Part shown: one piece after another, positions 1 through 10,069 of the stretch
Numbering within the stretch: position 1 is the first letter of the stretch
Layout: each line of letters opens with the position of its first letter
Source of the DNA: Alteraquisediminimonas sediminicola
GTDB lineage: Bacteria > Pseudomonadota > Alphaproteobacteria > Sphingomonadales > Sphingomonadaceae
Assembly (NCBI RefSeq): GCF_019740335.1
Contig: NZ_JAHXZS010000006.1
Coordinates: forward strand, 1-64,000
Length of the DNA: 64,000 nucleotides
Reading direction: 5' to 3'
Program-made: the position numbers and the translations under genes
Notes under the pieces: generated by a model
What the model saw: the letters and a program-made list of their open reading frames with translations, nothing else
Database searches by the model: none
Told to the model about the DNA's origin: nothing

Positions 1-344
1 GTTTCCCGTCGTTTCGTTGCCGATCCGTGGGCCGTTCCGTGCAGTCCGTCGCTGCGGTGAACAGGCCTCTAAGACCACCCTCGATTCGGGTCAACCTCTT
101 TGTTGCATATTTTTGACGAGAATTGACAAAATTACACGAAAACAATGAGATAAAATGTTCCACGACTTTTCACGACACCGCAACCGCCACCACATCAACA
201 ACCAAAACACGCCAAAACACCCCGAATCCAATCATTCCCCACCCATCAGACGCCGATAGAATCGGAAAATCACCCAAGACTCACCCCCACTACCTGCCAG
301 CAGCTGTTGTCCGGGAATGAGTCGTCAGCGCCCAAGGCGTAATA
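1..344. other. Gene-free left edge, A/C-rich
   Basis: I see no convincing gene here. Roughly 110-300 is AT- and then A/C-rich, unlike the GC-rich coding DNA around it, which suggests a promoter or 5' leader for a leftward gene beyond the window edge. Short open frames in this stretch have no protein-like composition. The boundary with the leftward CYTH gene 3' end is at 345. Confidence 0.4.
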
Positions 345-800
345 TCAGCGCCCGTTCAGCATGGTCGCGTGGAGATATTCGGGATTGCCCGTCACCTCCG
401 CCCCGACCCAGCCGGGCAGCGATATGTCCTGATGGGGATAATCAAGTTCGACCTCCGCCGTCACTGTCCCCTCCAGCGCACCTTCATACACATCCACCAT
501 CCACACCAGCCCATCATGGTGGAGCATATGGCGAGTCCGTTCGACTAATACCCCCTCGCAGTGATCGCTGAGCAGGATGTCGGCATCATTGCAGGGGATT
601 TCATAATTGAACTCACGCCGCGCCCCTGCGGATCGCGGCCCCTTATAGGTGAGAAACGCCCGGTTCGGTTCACGCCGCACCCGTAGCTTGGTCCCCGGCG
701 CATGCATCACCAGCCCGTCACGCAAATGGATCGCCTTGGCGACCGACGCCTTCCAGCCATTACCGGACACAAGAAATTTCCGCTTCGCTTCGATCCTCAT
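345..800 (-). CDS. CYTH domain protein (triphosphate-processing fold)
   Basis: A 151-residue protein that begins with a CYTH-type N-terminal motif (EAKRKFLV, residues 4-11), followed by basic strands (LRVRRE, FLTYKG) and acidic strands near the C-terminus (AEVELDY). That alternation of Lys/Arg and Glu side chains lines the triphosphate tunnel in the CYTH family. The length matches single-domain bacterial CYTH proteins. Known members hydrolyse inorganic triphosphate or act as class IV adenylate cyclases; the sequence alone does not choose between them. It is monocistronic, and the 215 bases separating its start from the divergent acyl-CoA ligase hold a 13-base palindrome at 843-855. Confidence 0.8.
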   Translation of the reverse strand: MRIEAKRKFLVSGNGWKASVAKAIHLRDGLVMHAPGTKLRVRREPNRAFLTYKGPRSAGARREFNYEIPCNDADILLSDHCEGVLVERTRHMLHHDGLVWMVDVYEGALEGTVTAEVELDYPHQDISLPGWVGAEVTGNPEYLHATMLNGR

Positions 801-1014
801 CGATCCGCTCCCCCGGGCTATCTATATGTGAGGGGAGGCTATCCGATAATATCGGTGACCACCATCACCTTTTCGCAGGCTTTGGGACTGGCGAAAATGC
901 GCATCGCACCACATATCGATTGATGATGCGCTAGCCCCCGCGCCCGACGCGTGGCAGAGTATCGGCAGGGCAAGTATCAATCGTCCTGATAGCTGGCGAT
1001 AAGGAGTCGGAGAG

Positions 1015-2700
1015 ATGAGCGTCACGGGACCGAGCGACCATGAAACGCATATCCCTGCCCGACTACTGAATGATCTGCTTGATCATGCCGTCGCCCATTA
1101 TCCCGACCGACCGGCGATTGACTTTCTGGGACGCAAATGGAGCTATGCCCGGCTGGGCGAACTGGTCCAATGCGCGGCCCAAGGCTTGCAGGACATTAAC
1201 GTCGGTCCCGGCACTCGGGTGGGGTTGTGCCTGCCCAATACGCCTTACTTCGTGATCTTCTATTTCGCGGCGCTGCAAATCGGCGCGACCATCGTCAATT
1301 TCAACCCGCTCTATGTCGAACGCGAGCTGGAACATCAGATCAAGGACAGCGGCACCAGCGTCATGGTCGTGCCGGATCTGCGCATGGTGCATGATAAGGT
1401 ACTGGCGGTGGCGGCAACGACCGGCCTCAAGAAGATCATCGTCTGCCCGATGTCGGGGATATTGCCCTGGACGCAGTCCCTCGGTTTCCGGCTGTTGCGA
1501 TCCGCCGACCGGGCGGTGGTTCCGCATGATGATCTGCACATCGATTATGACGAGCTGATCGACAATCAGGGGGAACCGCATCCGGTGCTGGTCGACCCGG
1601 ACGATGTCGCGGTGCTGCAATATACCGGCGGCACGACCGGCACGCCCAAAGGGGCGATGCTGAGCCATGCCAATTTGTCCGGCAACAGTCGCCAGATGGT
1701 GCTGCACATCGGCGGCCCCCCCGATCGTCAGCAGCGGATGCTCGGCGTATTGCCGTTGTTCCATGTCTTTGCCCTCACCACCGTATTGAACTTCTCGGTC
1801 GATACCGGGGCGGAGATGGTCCTGCTGCCGCGTTTCGAGCTGCCGCAATTGCTCAAGACGATCCAGCGCACCCAGCCGACATGGCTCCCCGCCGTGCCGA
1901 CGATCTTCAGCGCGATTGTCGAGGCGGGCGAACAGGCGACGATGGATTTCAGTTCGCTCCAATTCTGCATATCGGGTGGTGCGCCGCTCCCGCTCGATAC
2001 GCGCCAGCGGTTCGAACAATTGACCGGCTGTCGGGTGGTCGAGGGCTATGGCCTGTCCGAGGCCTCACCGATCATCACCTGCAACCCGGCGCAGGGCGTG
2101 GTGAAGGACAATAGCTGCGGCACCCCCGTACGCGGCACCGTGATCGAAATCCGGGATCTTGCCGATCCGCACCGCGTGCTTGCCACCGGCGAACGCGGCG
2201 AAGTCTGCGTGCGTGGACCACAGGTGATGAAAGGCTATTGGGGCCGCCCGGAAGATACGGCGGAAGTCTTTATCGATGGTCTGCTCCGCACCGGCGATGT
2301 CGGCTATATGGATGCGGATAACTATCTGTTCCTCGTCGACCGGATCAAGGATGTGATCCTGTGCAGCGGCTATAATGTATATCCACGCATCATCGAGGAC
2401 GCCTTATACGACCATCCCGATGTGACCGAGGCCGTGGTGATCGCCGTGCCGGACAGCTATCGCGGCCAAGCGCCCAAGGCGTTCGTCGCCACCCGACTGG
2501 GCAGCAACATCACCGCAGAAATATTGCACGACTTCCTCGCCCAGCGCCTGTCAAAGATCGAAATGCCGCGCGAGTTCGAATTTCGCACCGCCCTGCCCAA
2601 AACGCTGATCGGCAAATTATCGAAAAAAGAACTGGTGGCCGAGGAACGGGCAAAGGAAGCGGCGGCGGCGGCGGCGGCGGCGGGGAAAGCAAAAGCCTGA
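1015..2700 (+). CDS. fadD: Long-chain fatty-acid--CoA ligase (AMP-forming)
   Basis: A 561-residue acyl-adenylate-forming enzyme that activates fatty acids to acyl-CoA using ATP. The phosphate-binding P-loop YTGGTTGTPKG lies near residues 203-213, the GYGLSEASP adenine motif near 344, the RTGD motif near 425, and the hinge/C-terminal domain motif (DRIKDVILCSGYNVYP) near 440-456. An AAGGAG site at 1001-1006 sits 8 bases before the ATG, which fixes the start. The tail ends in a run of about eight alanines and a Lys-rich end encoded by a GCG repeat. The family is broad, so medium- or aromatic-acid specificity cannot be excluded. Confidence 0.9.
   Translation: MSVTGPSDHETHIPARLLNDLLDHAVAHYPDRPAIDFLGRKWSYARLGELVQCAAQGLQDINVGPGTRVGLCLPNTPYFVIFYFAALQIGATIVNFNPLYVERELEHQIKDSGTSVMVVPDLRMVHDKVLAVAATTGLKKIIVCPMSGILPWTQSLGFRLLRSADRAVVPHDDLHIDYDELIDNQGEPHPVLVDPDDVAVLQYTGGTTGTPKGAMLSHANLSGNSRQMVLHIGGPPDRQQRMLGVLPLFHVFALTTVLNFSVDTGAEMVLLPRFELPQLLKTIQRTQPTWLPAVPTIFSAIVEAGEQATMDFSSLQFCISGGAPLPLDTRQRFEQLTGCRVVEGYGLSEASPIITCNPAQGVVKDNSCGTPVRGTVIEIRDLADPHRVLATGERGEVCVRGPQVMKGYWGRPEDTAEVFIDGLLRTGDVGYMDADNYLFLVDRIKDVILCSGYNVYPRIIEDALYDHPDVTEAVVIAVPDSYRGQAPKAFVATRLGSNITAEILHDFLAQRLSKIEMPREFEFRTALPKTLIGKLSKKELVAEERAKEAAAAAAAAGKAKA
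2659..2682 (+). repeat. (GCG)8 trinucleotide tract in fadD 3' end
   Basis: Eight consecutive GCG triplets encode a polyalanine run just before the C-terminal GKAKA of the acyl-CoA ligase. Tracts like this can gain or lose triplets without breaking the frame, so the length of the tail may vary between isolates. Confidence 0.85.
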
Positions 2701-2708
2701 AGCCCGGT

Positions 2709-2996
2709 TCAGGTACCGCGCACCCGCTGGATCACCGCCATGAGACAGGCCCGGGCATTACGCATGTAAATCGCCGCCTCCAATTGCCAGACCTGTTCCA
2801 CATCCTTGTCGGGACCAAGCTCATCGCGCAACGCGGCCTTGGCGCCGATCTCGATCAATGATGGTTCGGACAAGGCATCGAATGAGGCCTTGCGCGCGGC
2901 TTCCCAGCCTGCGTTGAAGAAATCGCGCTCGCGCCCCGTAACGCGGCCACGCCGGGTGGCGAGATATTCATCCAGTTTTTCCCGCATCGAACTCAC
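2709..2996 (-). CDS. Small hypothetical protein
   Basis: About 95 residues, mostly helical and charged, with no signal peptide, membrane segment or recognised motif. I chose the GTG at 2996 because an AGAGG site lies about 8 bases before it; an ATG at 3017 would add seven residues. It converges on the acyl-CoA ligase gene, whose stop is only 9 bases away. No function can be assigned. Confidence 0.6.
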   Translation of the reverse strand: MSSMREKLDEYLATRRGRVTGRERDFFNAGWEAARKASFDALSEPSLIEIGAKAALRDELGPDKDVEQVWQLEAAIYMRNARACLMAVIQRVRGT

Positions 2997-3086
2997 CGCG
3001 ACCACCTCTTCATACATGAGGGGACATCAATACCCCGGACAAGGCCTGAAATAAAGGTGGTGGGCCAAAGGGGACGCAGTGGTTTC

Positions 3087-4328
3087 TCAGGTGCGTTCCC
3101 GCACCCGCCGCCCATCGCTGAGGGTATCGCCGGGATGGAGGATCACCCGGTCGCCCGCCTGCAAGCCCGCGCGGACTTCGGCAACCTCGTCATTGACCCG
3201 CCCCAACGTCACTATCGTCAACACGGCCCGACCCTTGCGGATCGCATACACTGCCCAACTGCCCTCGGCGCCATTGCCCTGTTGCCGGAACAAAGCCGAC
3301 ACCGGCACCCGCAACGCATCGGCGCTGCTCCACGCCCGAATTCTGGTAATCACGCGAAAGCCATGGCCCAGCCGTTGCCACACCGCATAGGGCTCGACAA
3401 TATCGATGGTGACATTCACCCGTTGCTCTTCCACCCCCAGCGCCGAAATCTTCATGAAGCCGGAGGGGTCGATCCGCCGTACCTTGCCGCGTAACGGACG
3501 GTTGCCGCCCCAGCGGTCAATATCCACATCCGCGCCAATCGCGATATTGACGGCATCGCTGGACAGATAATCGGTGACGACCTCCAATTTTTCGGGATCG
3601 CCAATCTCGACCAAGGCTGTGCCGCTCGGCACAAAGGTCTCGCTCTTTTGCACCACCCGCAACACATCGCCGCTGACAGGCGCCATGACGGCAACGCCGC
3701 CAGCGCCAGCCTCCCCGCCCTCGCTCGGCGGCACCAAGGCCGCGCGCGCCGCCGTCAATTGATGCTGGGCGGCGACCACCGCGCTATTCGCTTCCACCAG
3801 CGCCGCCTCGGCCCGATCATGGCGCATCCGCGCCGCATCCAACGCGGCCTGTGTGGTGAAGCCCTGTTCGTTCAACGCCTGTATCCGCCGCAGGTCACGA
3901 TCCGCCAATGCGCGTTCGGCGCGGGCCTCTGCCGCTCGCGCCCGGCTGGATGCGACATTGGCGAGCGACGCCCGTTCCTGCGCCTGCCCCACGGCCTCGC
4001 TGCGTTGATCGAGAAAGGACGGCACCGCCGGGACGATCCGCGCCACGACCGTCTTACCCCGCAATACCTTATCGCCGGGTTCGAGCGTGATCCGCAACAA
4101 CCGGCCACTCAAGGGCGCAGCGACGGTGAACACATCATGCACCCGCGTCTCGCCCTCATCATCGATTGTCACGGCCATCGCCCCGCGCGTCACCGGGGCG
4201 GCATCCACCAGCAACACAGGCTTGCGCAGCGCCAGATAAATCGCGCCCGCAATCACCGCGATCATCAGGATCAGGATCGTATATTGTCCGCCGCGCCGCT
4301 TGCCGCCTGTCGTCGCCGTCATCTTCAA
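3087..4328 (-). CDS. HlyD/RND-type periplasmic adaptor of ABC efflux system
   Basis: A 413-residue membrane fusion protein. One transmembrane anchor lies near residues 16-36, followed by a barrel-sandwich half (GDKVLRGKTVVARI), a long Ala/Arg-rich coiled-coil hairpin (about residues 110-200), the second lipoyl half (APVSGDVLRVVQKSETFVPSG), a beta-barrel and a membrane-proximal domain. Its start overlaps the stop of the permease gene (ATGA), and the ATPase precedes that, so the three form one efflux transporter. The adaptor would link the inner-membrane pump to an outer-membrane channel encoded elsewhere. The substrate is unknown. Confidence 0.88.
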   Translation of the reverse strand: MKMTATTGGKRRGGQYTILILMIAVIAGAIYLALRKPVLLVDAAPVTRGAMAVTIDDEGETRVHDVFTVAAPLSGRLLRITLEPGDKVLRGKTVVARIVPAVPSFLDQRSEAVGQAQERASLANVASSRARAAEARAERALADRDLRRIQALNEQGFTTQAALDAARMRHDRAEAALVEANSAVVAAQHQLTAARAALVPPSEGGEAGAGGVAVMAPVSGDVLRVVQKSETFVPSGTALVEIGDPEKLEVVTDYLSSDAVNIAIGADVDIDRWGGNRPLRGKVRRIDPSGFMKISALGVEEQRVNVTIDIVEPYAVWQRLGHGFRVITRIRAWSSADALRVPVSALFRQQGNGAEGSWAVYAIRKGRAVLTIVTLGRVNDEVAEVRAGLQAGDRVILHPGDTLSDGRRVRERT

Positions 4329-6715
4329 TCCCTCGTCTTCAACACGGCCACCAGATCAAGCTGACCCAGTCGCCTGCTGACAAGATAGGCCGTGGCCCCG
4401 GCCGCCGCCATCACCACCAATACCGCCCGCGCCATCGTGCCGATTGATAGCGCATATGGGATGGTGAACAAATCGCCGCCAAAGGCCGACACGATATAAT
4501 GCGCCAAGCCTATCCCCATCGCGATCCCCAATGGCAACGCGATCAGCGTCAACAACATCAATTCGCCGATCAACAGATAGGCCACTTCCGTGGTGCGAAA
4601 TCCCAATACCCGCAACGACGCCAGATCGCGCGCCCGTTCCGCCAGCGCGACCCGCGCATGATTATAAATCACGCCAAAGACAATCAGCCCGGCAAAGCCA
4701 GTGTTGAACAAGGTGATGATGCCCATCGTCTCGGCAATCGTATTGCGTAATGCGCGGCGGCTGGCCTCCACCTCGGAAATCCCGGCAATGGCGGGCGTTT
4801 CGCGCAGAGCCTTGAGGATGGCGGTCCGCGCATCCGTATCAATCGCGAGAAACGCCCCGGAGATGCGCGGCCCCTCCATCATGCGCCGGTCCAGTTCATC
4901 CAGCCGCATATAGGCAGGCGAACCGATGGCGCTCTCCACCACCGCCACAACATGAGATTGCCAGCGCGGTCGCCGCCCCTGCGTCACCTCTATCTCGACG
5001 GCATCGCCCCGCCCGACCCGTAATTGCCGCGCCAGCGAGGCCGACAGGACAAGGCCCTGTTTCGGCGGCTCAATCACCGTCCCGTCAATATCGATCAACC
5101 GGCTGAGATCCGCCCCCGTATCGGTTGCGGTGATCGCTTCACGTCGGCTGATGCCTTGATGGGTCAGGACGACGCTCACCGCGCGCACCGGCTCCACCCG
5201 ACGAATACCGGGCAGGCGGGCGAGCGCCGTCAACGCATCGCGCCCGCGCGGTTCGGTAAAGGTCACGAGCAGGTCCTCACGCTCGGCCTGATTGAAGGTG
5301 ATGCGGATCATTTCCTCGACATTGTCCCGCGAACTGGCCGACGCAATATAGAGCGCGAGCGCCGCCCCGATCCCGATCGCCGTCAACAAGGTACGGACGG
5401 GCCGCCGCGCCAGCCCGCGCAGAATGATCCGCGTCAATTGATCGAGCGACCGAAATTGCGTCAATGCGCCGGTCAGCCGCCCGCCATAATTGGTCGGCAA
5501 TGGCGGGCTCATCGCCTCTGCCGGGGTCAGTGCTGCCGCCCGGCGGATCGCGATGAAACACCCCGTCAGCACCGGAAACAACGCCGCCAGCAACGCCATC
5601 AGAAACAGATCCGCATCGACATGGAATTGCAGGAACGGGAATACGAAAAACTGCTGATATAATCGCGCCAGCCCCCGCCCCAGCCAGATGCCCAGCGTCG
5701 CCCCCAATATCAGTCCGCCCAATGACAGCAAAATAGCGAGCTTGAGATAATGGCCGATAATCACGCGATTGCGAAAGCCAAAGGCCTTGAGCAAGCCGAT
5801 GACTTCGCGCTCGGTATCGATCAACCGGCTCAACACGAGATGGGTGAGAAACGCCGCCACCAGCAAAAATACCGGCGGTAGGATGCGCGTCATGTTGCGC
5901 AGTTCATTCAGCTCATTGGTCACGAAACGGTCGGAAATCTGCTGGTCGCGCGCATAGCCGCCAATCCCGCCAAAGGGCTGCAAGCGATCGTCGATCCGCC
6001 GGATCACATCCACGACATTGGTGCCGGGATCGACCCGCACCAACAGTTCGTTAAACGCCTGACGCAGGTCAAATGCCCCGGCCAGCACCTCTTCATGCAG
6101 CCACAACACGCCAAAGCGCGCATTGTCGGGAAAAATCTGGCCGGGCGGAATGGCATAGACATATTCGGGCGACAGCACTGCGCCGACAATGCGAAACGCA
6201 CGACGCTTGCCGTTCAGGATGACGGTGATTTCATCCCCCAGCCCGAGCTTCGCCGCCTTTAAAAAAGCTTCATTCGCCAGCAGCTCATCAGGCCGCGCCG
6301 GGTCCGGCCAGCGCCCCGCCCGCAACACCAGATCATTGATATGCGGGCGGCCCTTGGCGGGCAGGGAATGCAGCCGTGCATTGATCGGATCGAATACATA
6401 AGGCAGGTCAATGAGGGCCGACATGGTGATCCGCCCTTCCGATGTCCTCACTCCCGGCAGATGCGCGAGTTCCGGCAGCAACGCCACCGGCACGCGCTTG
6501 GCCGGGGCAAAGACATCGGCAAAGCGATAGCGATCATAATAAGCATCGCGTGTCGCCTCCAGCGAACGCATCATCCCGACCGACATCATCACCATGCCCA
6601 CGCCCGCCGCGATGACCAAGGCAATCGCCAACGCAGGCCCGCGCAGCCGCCATAATTCGCGCAATAATTTCCGATCCAGCACCGGCAACCAGCCCAGGCG
6701 CATCGCAATTGTCAC
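4325..6715 (-). CDS. ABC transporter permease, two FtsX domains
   Basis: 796 residues with an N-terminal transmembrane helix (about residues 25-48), a large periplasmic MacB-like domain, three helices around 270-400, then a second helix plus periplasmic domain and three more helices up to the C-terminus. This is the tandem FtsX (DUF214-type) architecture. Fused double-FtsX permeases typically act with a LolD/MacB-like ATPase in mechanotransmission rather than classical transport, moving lipids, peptides or drugs across the periplasm. It overlaps both neighbours by 4 bases, indicating translational coupling. Confidence 0.87.
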   Translation of the reverse strand: MTIAMRLGWLPVLDRKLLRELWRLRGPALAIALVIAAGVGMVMMSVGMMRSLEATRDAYYDRYRFADVFAPAKRVPVALLPELAHLPGVRTSEGRITMSALIDLPYVFDPINARLHSLPAKGRPHINDLVLRAGRWPDPARPDELLANEAFLKAAKLGLGDEITVILNGKRRAFRIVGAVLSPEYVYAIPPGQIFPDNARFGVLWLHEEVLAGAFDLRQAFNELLVRVDPGTNVVDVIRRIDDRLQPFGGIGGYARDQQISDRFVTNELNELRNMTRILPPVFLLVAAFLTHLVLSRLIDTEREVIGLLKAFGFRNRVIIGHYLKLAILLSLGGLILGATLGIWLGRGLARLYQQFFVFPFLQFHVDADLFLMALLAALFPVLTGCFIAIRRAAALTPAEAMSPPLPTNYGGRLTGALTQFRSLDQLTRIILRGLARRPVRTLLTAIGIGAALALYIASASSRDNVEEMIRITFNQAEREDLLVTFTEPRGRDALTALARLPGIRRVEPVRAVSVVLTHQGISRREAITATDTGADLSRLIDIDGTVIEPPKQGLVLSASLARQLRVGRGDAVEIEVTQGRRPRWQSHVVAVVESAIGSPAYMRLDELDRRMMEGPRISGAFLAIDTDARTAILKALRETPAIAGISEVEASRRALRNTIAETMGIITLFNTGFAGLIVFGVIYNHARVALAERARDLASLRVLGFRTTEVAYLLIGELMLLTLIALPLGIAMGIGLAHYIVSAFGGDLFTIPYALSIGTMARAVLVVMAAAGATAYLVSRRLGQLDLVAVLKTRD

Positions 6716-7398
6716 CAGCGCAACTCGGACGCCGCCACCCGCACCGGGTTGCGCGTGCTTTGGGCCAGCATGCCATCGGCAAATTGCCAGACGACATCGG
6801 CAATGCCCGCGATCACCGCATTATGGGTGATGATCAATGTCGTCGTACCAAGCTCGCGATTGATCCGCTGGATTGCCTCCAGCACCATGATCCCGGTCTG
6901 GCTATCCAGCGCGCCGGTCGGCTCATCGCAAAACAAGACGCGCGGACGCTTGGCAATGGCGCGGGCAATGGCCACGCGCTGCTGTTCGCCACCAGATAAT
7001 TGCGCCGGAAAATGATCGAGCCGGTCCGTCAACCCGACCATCGCGAGCGCCTCTTGCGGCATCATGGCGTCATCGGCGATGTCGGTGATCAGCGCCACAT
7101 TCTCCCGCGCGGTCAATGACGCGACGAGATTATAGAATTGAAACACGAACCCCACATGCTGGCGGCGATATTCCGTCAGCGCCGATCCATCGAGCGCGGT
7201 CAGATCCTGCCCCTCGAACCAGACATGGCCCGCCGTCGGTTCATCCAGCCCGCCGAGAATATTGAGGATCGTCGATTTGCCCGATCCAGACGGGCCAAGC
7301 AGCACGATCAATTCGCCCGATCTGATCTCCAGATCGACCCCGCGCAGCGCCTGCACCGCACTTACACCCGCGCCATAGATTTTGGTCAGCCCTTCCAC
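6712..7398 (-). CDS. ABC transporter ATP-binding protein (LolD/MacB type)
   Basis: A 228-residue nucleotide-binding domain with Walker [10 protein letters not shown] (residues 35-43), Q-loop around VFQFYN, signature LSGGEQQ (134-140), Walker B VLFCDEP (154-160) and H-loop ITHN. It powers the downstream double-FtsX permease and HlyD adaptor. The only plausible start in frame is the GTG at 7398. The frame stays open further upstream, and residues before the GTG (PPILYR) look like normal family N-terminus, so a non-standard upstream start is possible. A 168-base gap separates it from the next gene upstream. Confidence 0.88.
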   Translation of the reverse strand: MEGLTKIYGAGVSAVQALRGVDLEIRSGELIVLLGPSGSGKSTILNILGGLDEPTAGHVWFEGQDLTALDGSALTEYRRQHVGFVFQFYNLVASLTARENVALITDIADDAMMPQEALAMVGLTDRLDHFPAQLSGGEQQRVAIARAIAKRPRVLFCDEPTGALDSQTGIMVLEAIQRINRELGTTTLIITHNAVIAGIADVVWQFADGMLAQSTRNPVRVAASELRW

Positions 7399-7565
7399 CC
7401 GGTATAATATCGGGGGCAGCGGATGGCCTGTGCTGGCATCAATGTCCTGCGCGTCTGATGGGATAGTCCCGGCCCTTCCCTGATGGTGAACAGCAACACA
7501 AACTATAACGCACAGGTGACACTATCAGGCCGATTTATACCGGCAGGCAAGCCAATATTGCCGTC

Positions 7566-7997
7566 TCACCCCGCAGCCCGTGGTGCAACCCGTGGCGGCG
7601 CGACCAATGCAAAGCAATAGTCCCCCGCCAGATGGGTGGCAAAGGCGGCGGCGCCATAATCTTGCGGCGATGCTGTGCCCGCGTCATAAAAGGTCGAACA
7701 CAGTCGATAGCTCGACCGGCCCACCACCTCATAACGATAAGACGCATTCGTTTCCGGGTCGCGCGGATATGAAATATGGGTGTAGCGGCTCAGTTCATCG
7801 AGCGAGGCCGGCACCGCATCGTGATTACCGTGATAGCTCAGGATCGCCGCATCGATCTGCTGCAAATCCTGCTCACGCGCCTGATCGACGCGCTGACGGC
7901 GTTCTTGCCATGGGCTATCGACATGCATCAACGCCGCCACTACCGCCAATCCTGCAACCAGCGCGAACGCCGCCGTCGTCCAGCCCCGCACCTTCAT
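7566..7997 (-). CDS. Membrane-anchored hypothetical protein
   Basis: 143 residues with an N-terminal hydrophobic segment (residues 8-24) followed by a soluble, probably periplasmic domain containing two cysteines (LCSTF, YCFAL) that could form a disulfide. The layout resembles small pilin-like or lipid-facing accessory proteins, but I recognise no family. Its start overlaps the stop of the DUF5671 membrane protein gene (ATGA), so the two are probably co-translated and may work together. Confidence 0.7.
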   Translation of the reverse strand: MKVRGWTTAAFALVAGLAVVAALMHVDSPWQERRQRVDQAREQDLQQIDAAILSYHGNHDAVPASLDELSRYTHISYPRDPETNASYRYEVVGRSSYRLCSTFYDAGTASPQDYGAAAFATHLAGDYCFALVAPPRVAPRAAG

Positions 7998-8653
7998 TGC
8001 CTTATTGCCCCCGCACCCTCGGCAGTCTCATCGGCCCGCATCTCGCCAAGATAGCGCGTCAGGGCAAAGGCCGCGATGCCGCCAATCACCAGCCCCTTCA
8101 ACAAGACCCGCAACACCAGTTCGCCGTTCAATAGGGCATAGAGCAGAAAGCCCGCATCCGAGAGCAAGATCAGCGCCGCCACATAAAGGGTCAGCGATGT
8201 CAGCCAGCGCCGCACGCCCGATCGCCCATGCGCGGGATCGGTGCGTTTCAGCCCTTCGATCTTGCGGTCGATCATCAGATAGACGGGCAGGAAAACGACC
8301 AGCATCGCCGCGCCCCAGCGCAGACCTTCCTCAATTCCCTGCGCCATATAGCGGCTGGCCTGCGGATCGGGCAGAGCAAGGTCGATCAGCTGATACAAGA
8401 TCCGCCCCAAGGCAATCGCGACCATGTAAAAGGCGGAAAACAGCAACAGATATAAAAAGGATTCCCGGGCCGATGGCCGCGACAAGGGCCGCGGTACCGG
8501 GATCGCGAAGTCCACCTCGGCAAAGCTGTCGAGCGCCACCCGCACCTCGCCCTCATCCCAGCCCGCCTGCTGCAAGGCCGAGGCGATGCGCGCCCGGCTT
8601 TCCCCTGCGGCCAGCGCCGCCCGCACGAAATCCAGCAATTCATCCCGCTTCAT
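7994..8653 (-). CDS. DUF5671-type membrane protein
   Basis: 219 residues. The first 40 form a soluble helical segment (ELLDFVRAALAAGESRARI) like the small helical domains that often precede DUF5671. Four to five transmembrane helices follow, the first in a conserved SFLYLLLFSAFYMVAIALG stretch. The function of DUF5671 is unknown; it usually lies with other inner-membrane proteins. The gene overlaps the cfa 3' end by 14 bases and the next small gene by 4 bases, making a cfa-DUF5671-hypothetical unit. Confidence 0.78.
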   Translation of the reverse strand: MKRDELLDFVRAALAAGESRARIASALQQAGWDEGEVRVALDSFAEVDFAIPVPRPLSRPSARESFLYLLLFSAFYMVAIALGRILYQLIDLALPDPQASRYMAQGIEEGLRWGAAMLVVFLPVYLMIDRKIEGLKRTDPAHGRSGVRRWLTSLTLYVAALILLSDAGFLLYALLNGELVLRVLLKGLVIGGIAAFALTRYLGEMRADETAEGAGAIRQ

Positions 8654-9938
8654 GATGATCCCCCAGCCCGTCGATCTGCATATAGGCCGCCTCGCGCGCC
8701 GCGATATAATCGCGCGTCATCGGCAAGGCGCGGCGGTCACGCACATATTGAATCTGGTAATTGCACATCGACCCCGCCTCAAATGACGTCATCGCCCCGG
8801 CGAGATAGAATAACCATAATCGGTAAAATTTTTCATCATACATGGCGACGATCTGCGCCTTTTGCGCTTCAACGCGTTGATACCAATGCCACAGGGTCAA
8901 CCCATAATGCAGCCGCAGATTTTCGACATCCGCCGCGATCAATCGAAAGGGTTCGCTCGCCGCCAAGGTTTCGCTCAGCGCTGGAATATAACCGCCGGGG
9001 AAGATATATTTGCGGGTAAAGGCGTCGGTCAGGCCCGGCCCGCCCATCCGGCCTATCGTATGGAGCAGCATCACCCCTTGCGCGTTCATTAAATTGGCGG
9101 CGCAGCGGAAAAACGTCTTGAACTGCGGCACCCCGACATGTTCGAACATGCCGACCGATACGATCCGGTCGAATTGCCCCGGCTCCCGCGCCGCCAGATC
9201 ACGATAATCAATCAGTTCAAACTTGACCCGATCTGATACCCCGGCCTCGTCCGCCCGCGCCCGCGCCAGCTTCAATTGCTCCTCGCTCAAGGTGATGCCG
9301 AGCACATCCACATCCGCCACCCGGTTAAGATATAAGGCCATGCCGCCCCAGCCACAGCCAATCTCCAACACGCGCTGACCGGGCTTCAGATCAAGCTTGG
9401 CCGCAATATGCGCCTTTTTGGCGATCTGCGCCGCCTCCAGCGTCCATGCTGAGCCCGGCGATCCATTGGGTTGCAGCGTCGCATCCGGCCAATAGGCGCA
9501 GCTATATTGCATATCCGGATCAAGCCAGAGCCGGTAAAAATCATTCGACAGATCATAATGATGGGCGACATTAGCCTTGGACTTTGAGGGATCATTGCCC
9601 TGTTGCAGCTTGCGGCGCATGGTCGTCATCAGCCGCTTGACCGTTGACGGCGCAGTCCCCCCACGCGCCTCCCAAGGCGTATTGCGGCGATAGAGCGAAA
9701 TAACATCCAGCACGCGGTCATGATCGATGCTGACATCGCCATTCATATAGGCTTCTGCCAGCCCCAAGGCCGGGTCCCTCAAGATCCCGGCATAGGCGCG
9801 GCGATGGTGGAAACGTAACATGGCTTCCGGCCAGTCGGCCTTGTGCGTGCCAAATTGTTCCTGCGTGCCATCGGGATAGACGATGGTCAGCACGCCCTGA
9901 CGAATGACCTTATGGAGAAATTTCGAGATGAGAGACAT
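8640..9938 (-). CDS. cfa: Cyclopropane-fatty-acyl-phospholipid synthase
   Basis: About 432 residues. An N-terminal lipid-binding domain precedes a SAM methyltransferase core with motif I VLEIGCGWGG near residue 190 and the family motifs YDLSNDFYRLWLD, MQYSCAYW and GMFEHVG. It transfers a methylene from SAM to the double bond of membrane phospholipid acyl chains, hardening membranes against acid or starvation stress. GGAGCC precedes the ATG at 9938, which I prefer to a start six codons earlier. It lies upstream of the DUF5671 and small membrane genes and probably shares their transcript. Confidence 0.93.
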   Translation of the reverse strand: MSLISKFLHKVIRQGVLTIVYPDGTQEQFGTHKADWPEAMLRFHHRRAYAGILRDPALGLAEAYMNGDVSIDHDRVLDVISLYRRNTPWEARGGTAPSTVKRLMTTMRRKLQQGNDPSKSKANVAHHYDLSNDFYRLWLDPDMQYSCAYWPDATLQPNGSPGSAWTLEAAQIAKKAHIAAKLDLKPGQRVLEIGCGWGGMALYLNRVADVDVLGITLSEEQLKLARARADEAGVSDRVKFELIDYRDLAAREPGQFDRIVSVGMFEHVGVPQFKTFFRCAANLMNAQGVMLLHTIGRMGGPGLTDAFTRKYIFPGGYIPALSETLAASEPFRLIAADVENLRLHYGLTLWHWYQRVEAQKAQIVAMYDEKFYRLWLFYLAGAMTSFEAGSMCNYQIQYVRDRRALPMTRDYIAAREAAYMQIDGLGDHHEAG

Positions 9939-10069
9939 ATAGTGGCTCCAAATCACATTCGGCGGCAGCGCAGGCGCACCCCCGAATCTTCATCCGCGAC
10001 CAATAGTCTGATCTCTATACGCAAAAACACCAACAGCGCGACAAGCCGGATCGTCACACCTTATGTCAT

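Noticed and set aside
1-122. Possible RNA gene or coding start at the left edge
   Set aside because: No recognisable fold or motif, and the sequence is cut by the window edge.
1063-2019. Leftward open frame of 318 codons opposite the acyl-CoA ligase
   Set aside because: It is fully antisense to a clear enzyme, Arg/His/Gln-rich, with no ribosome site; an artefact of GC-rich codon structure.
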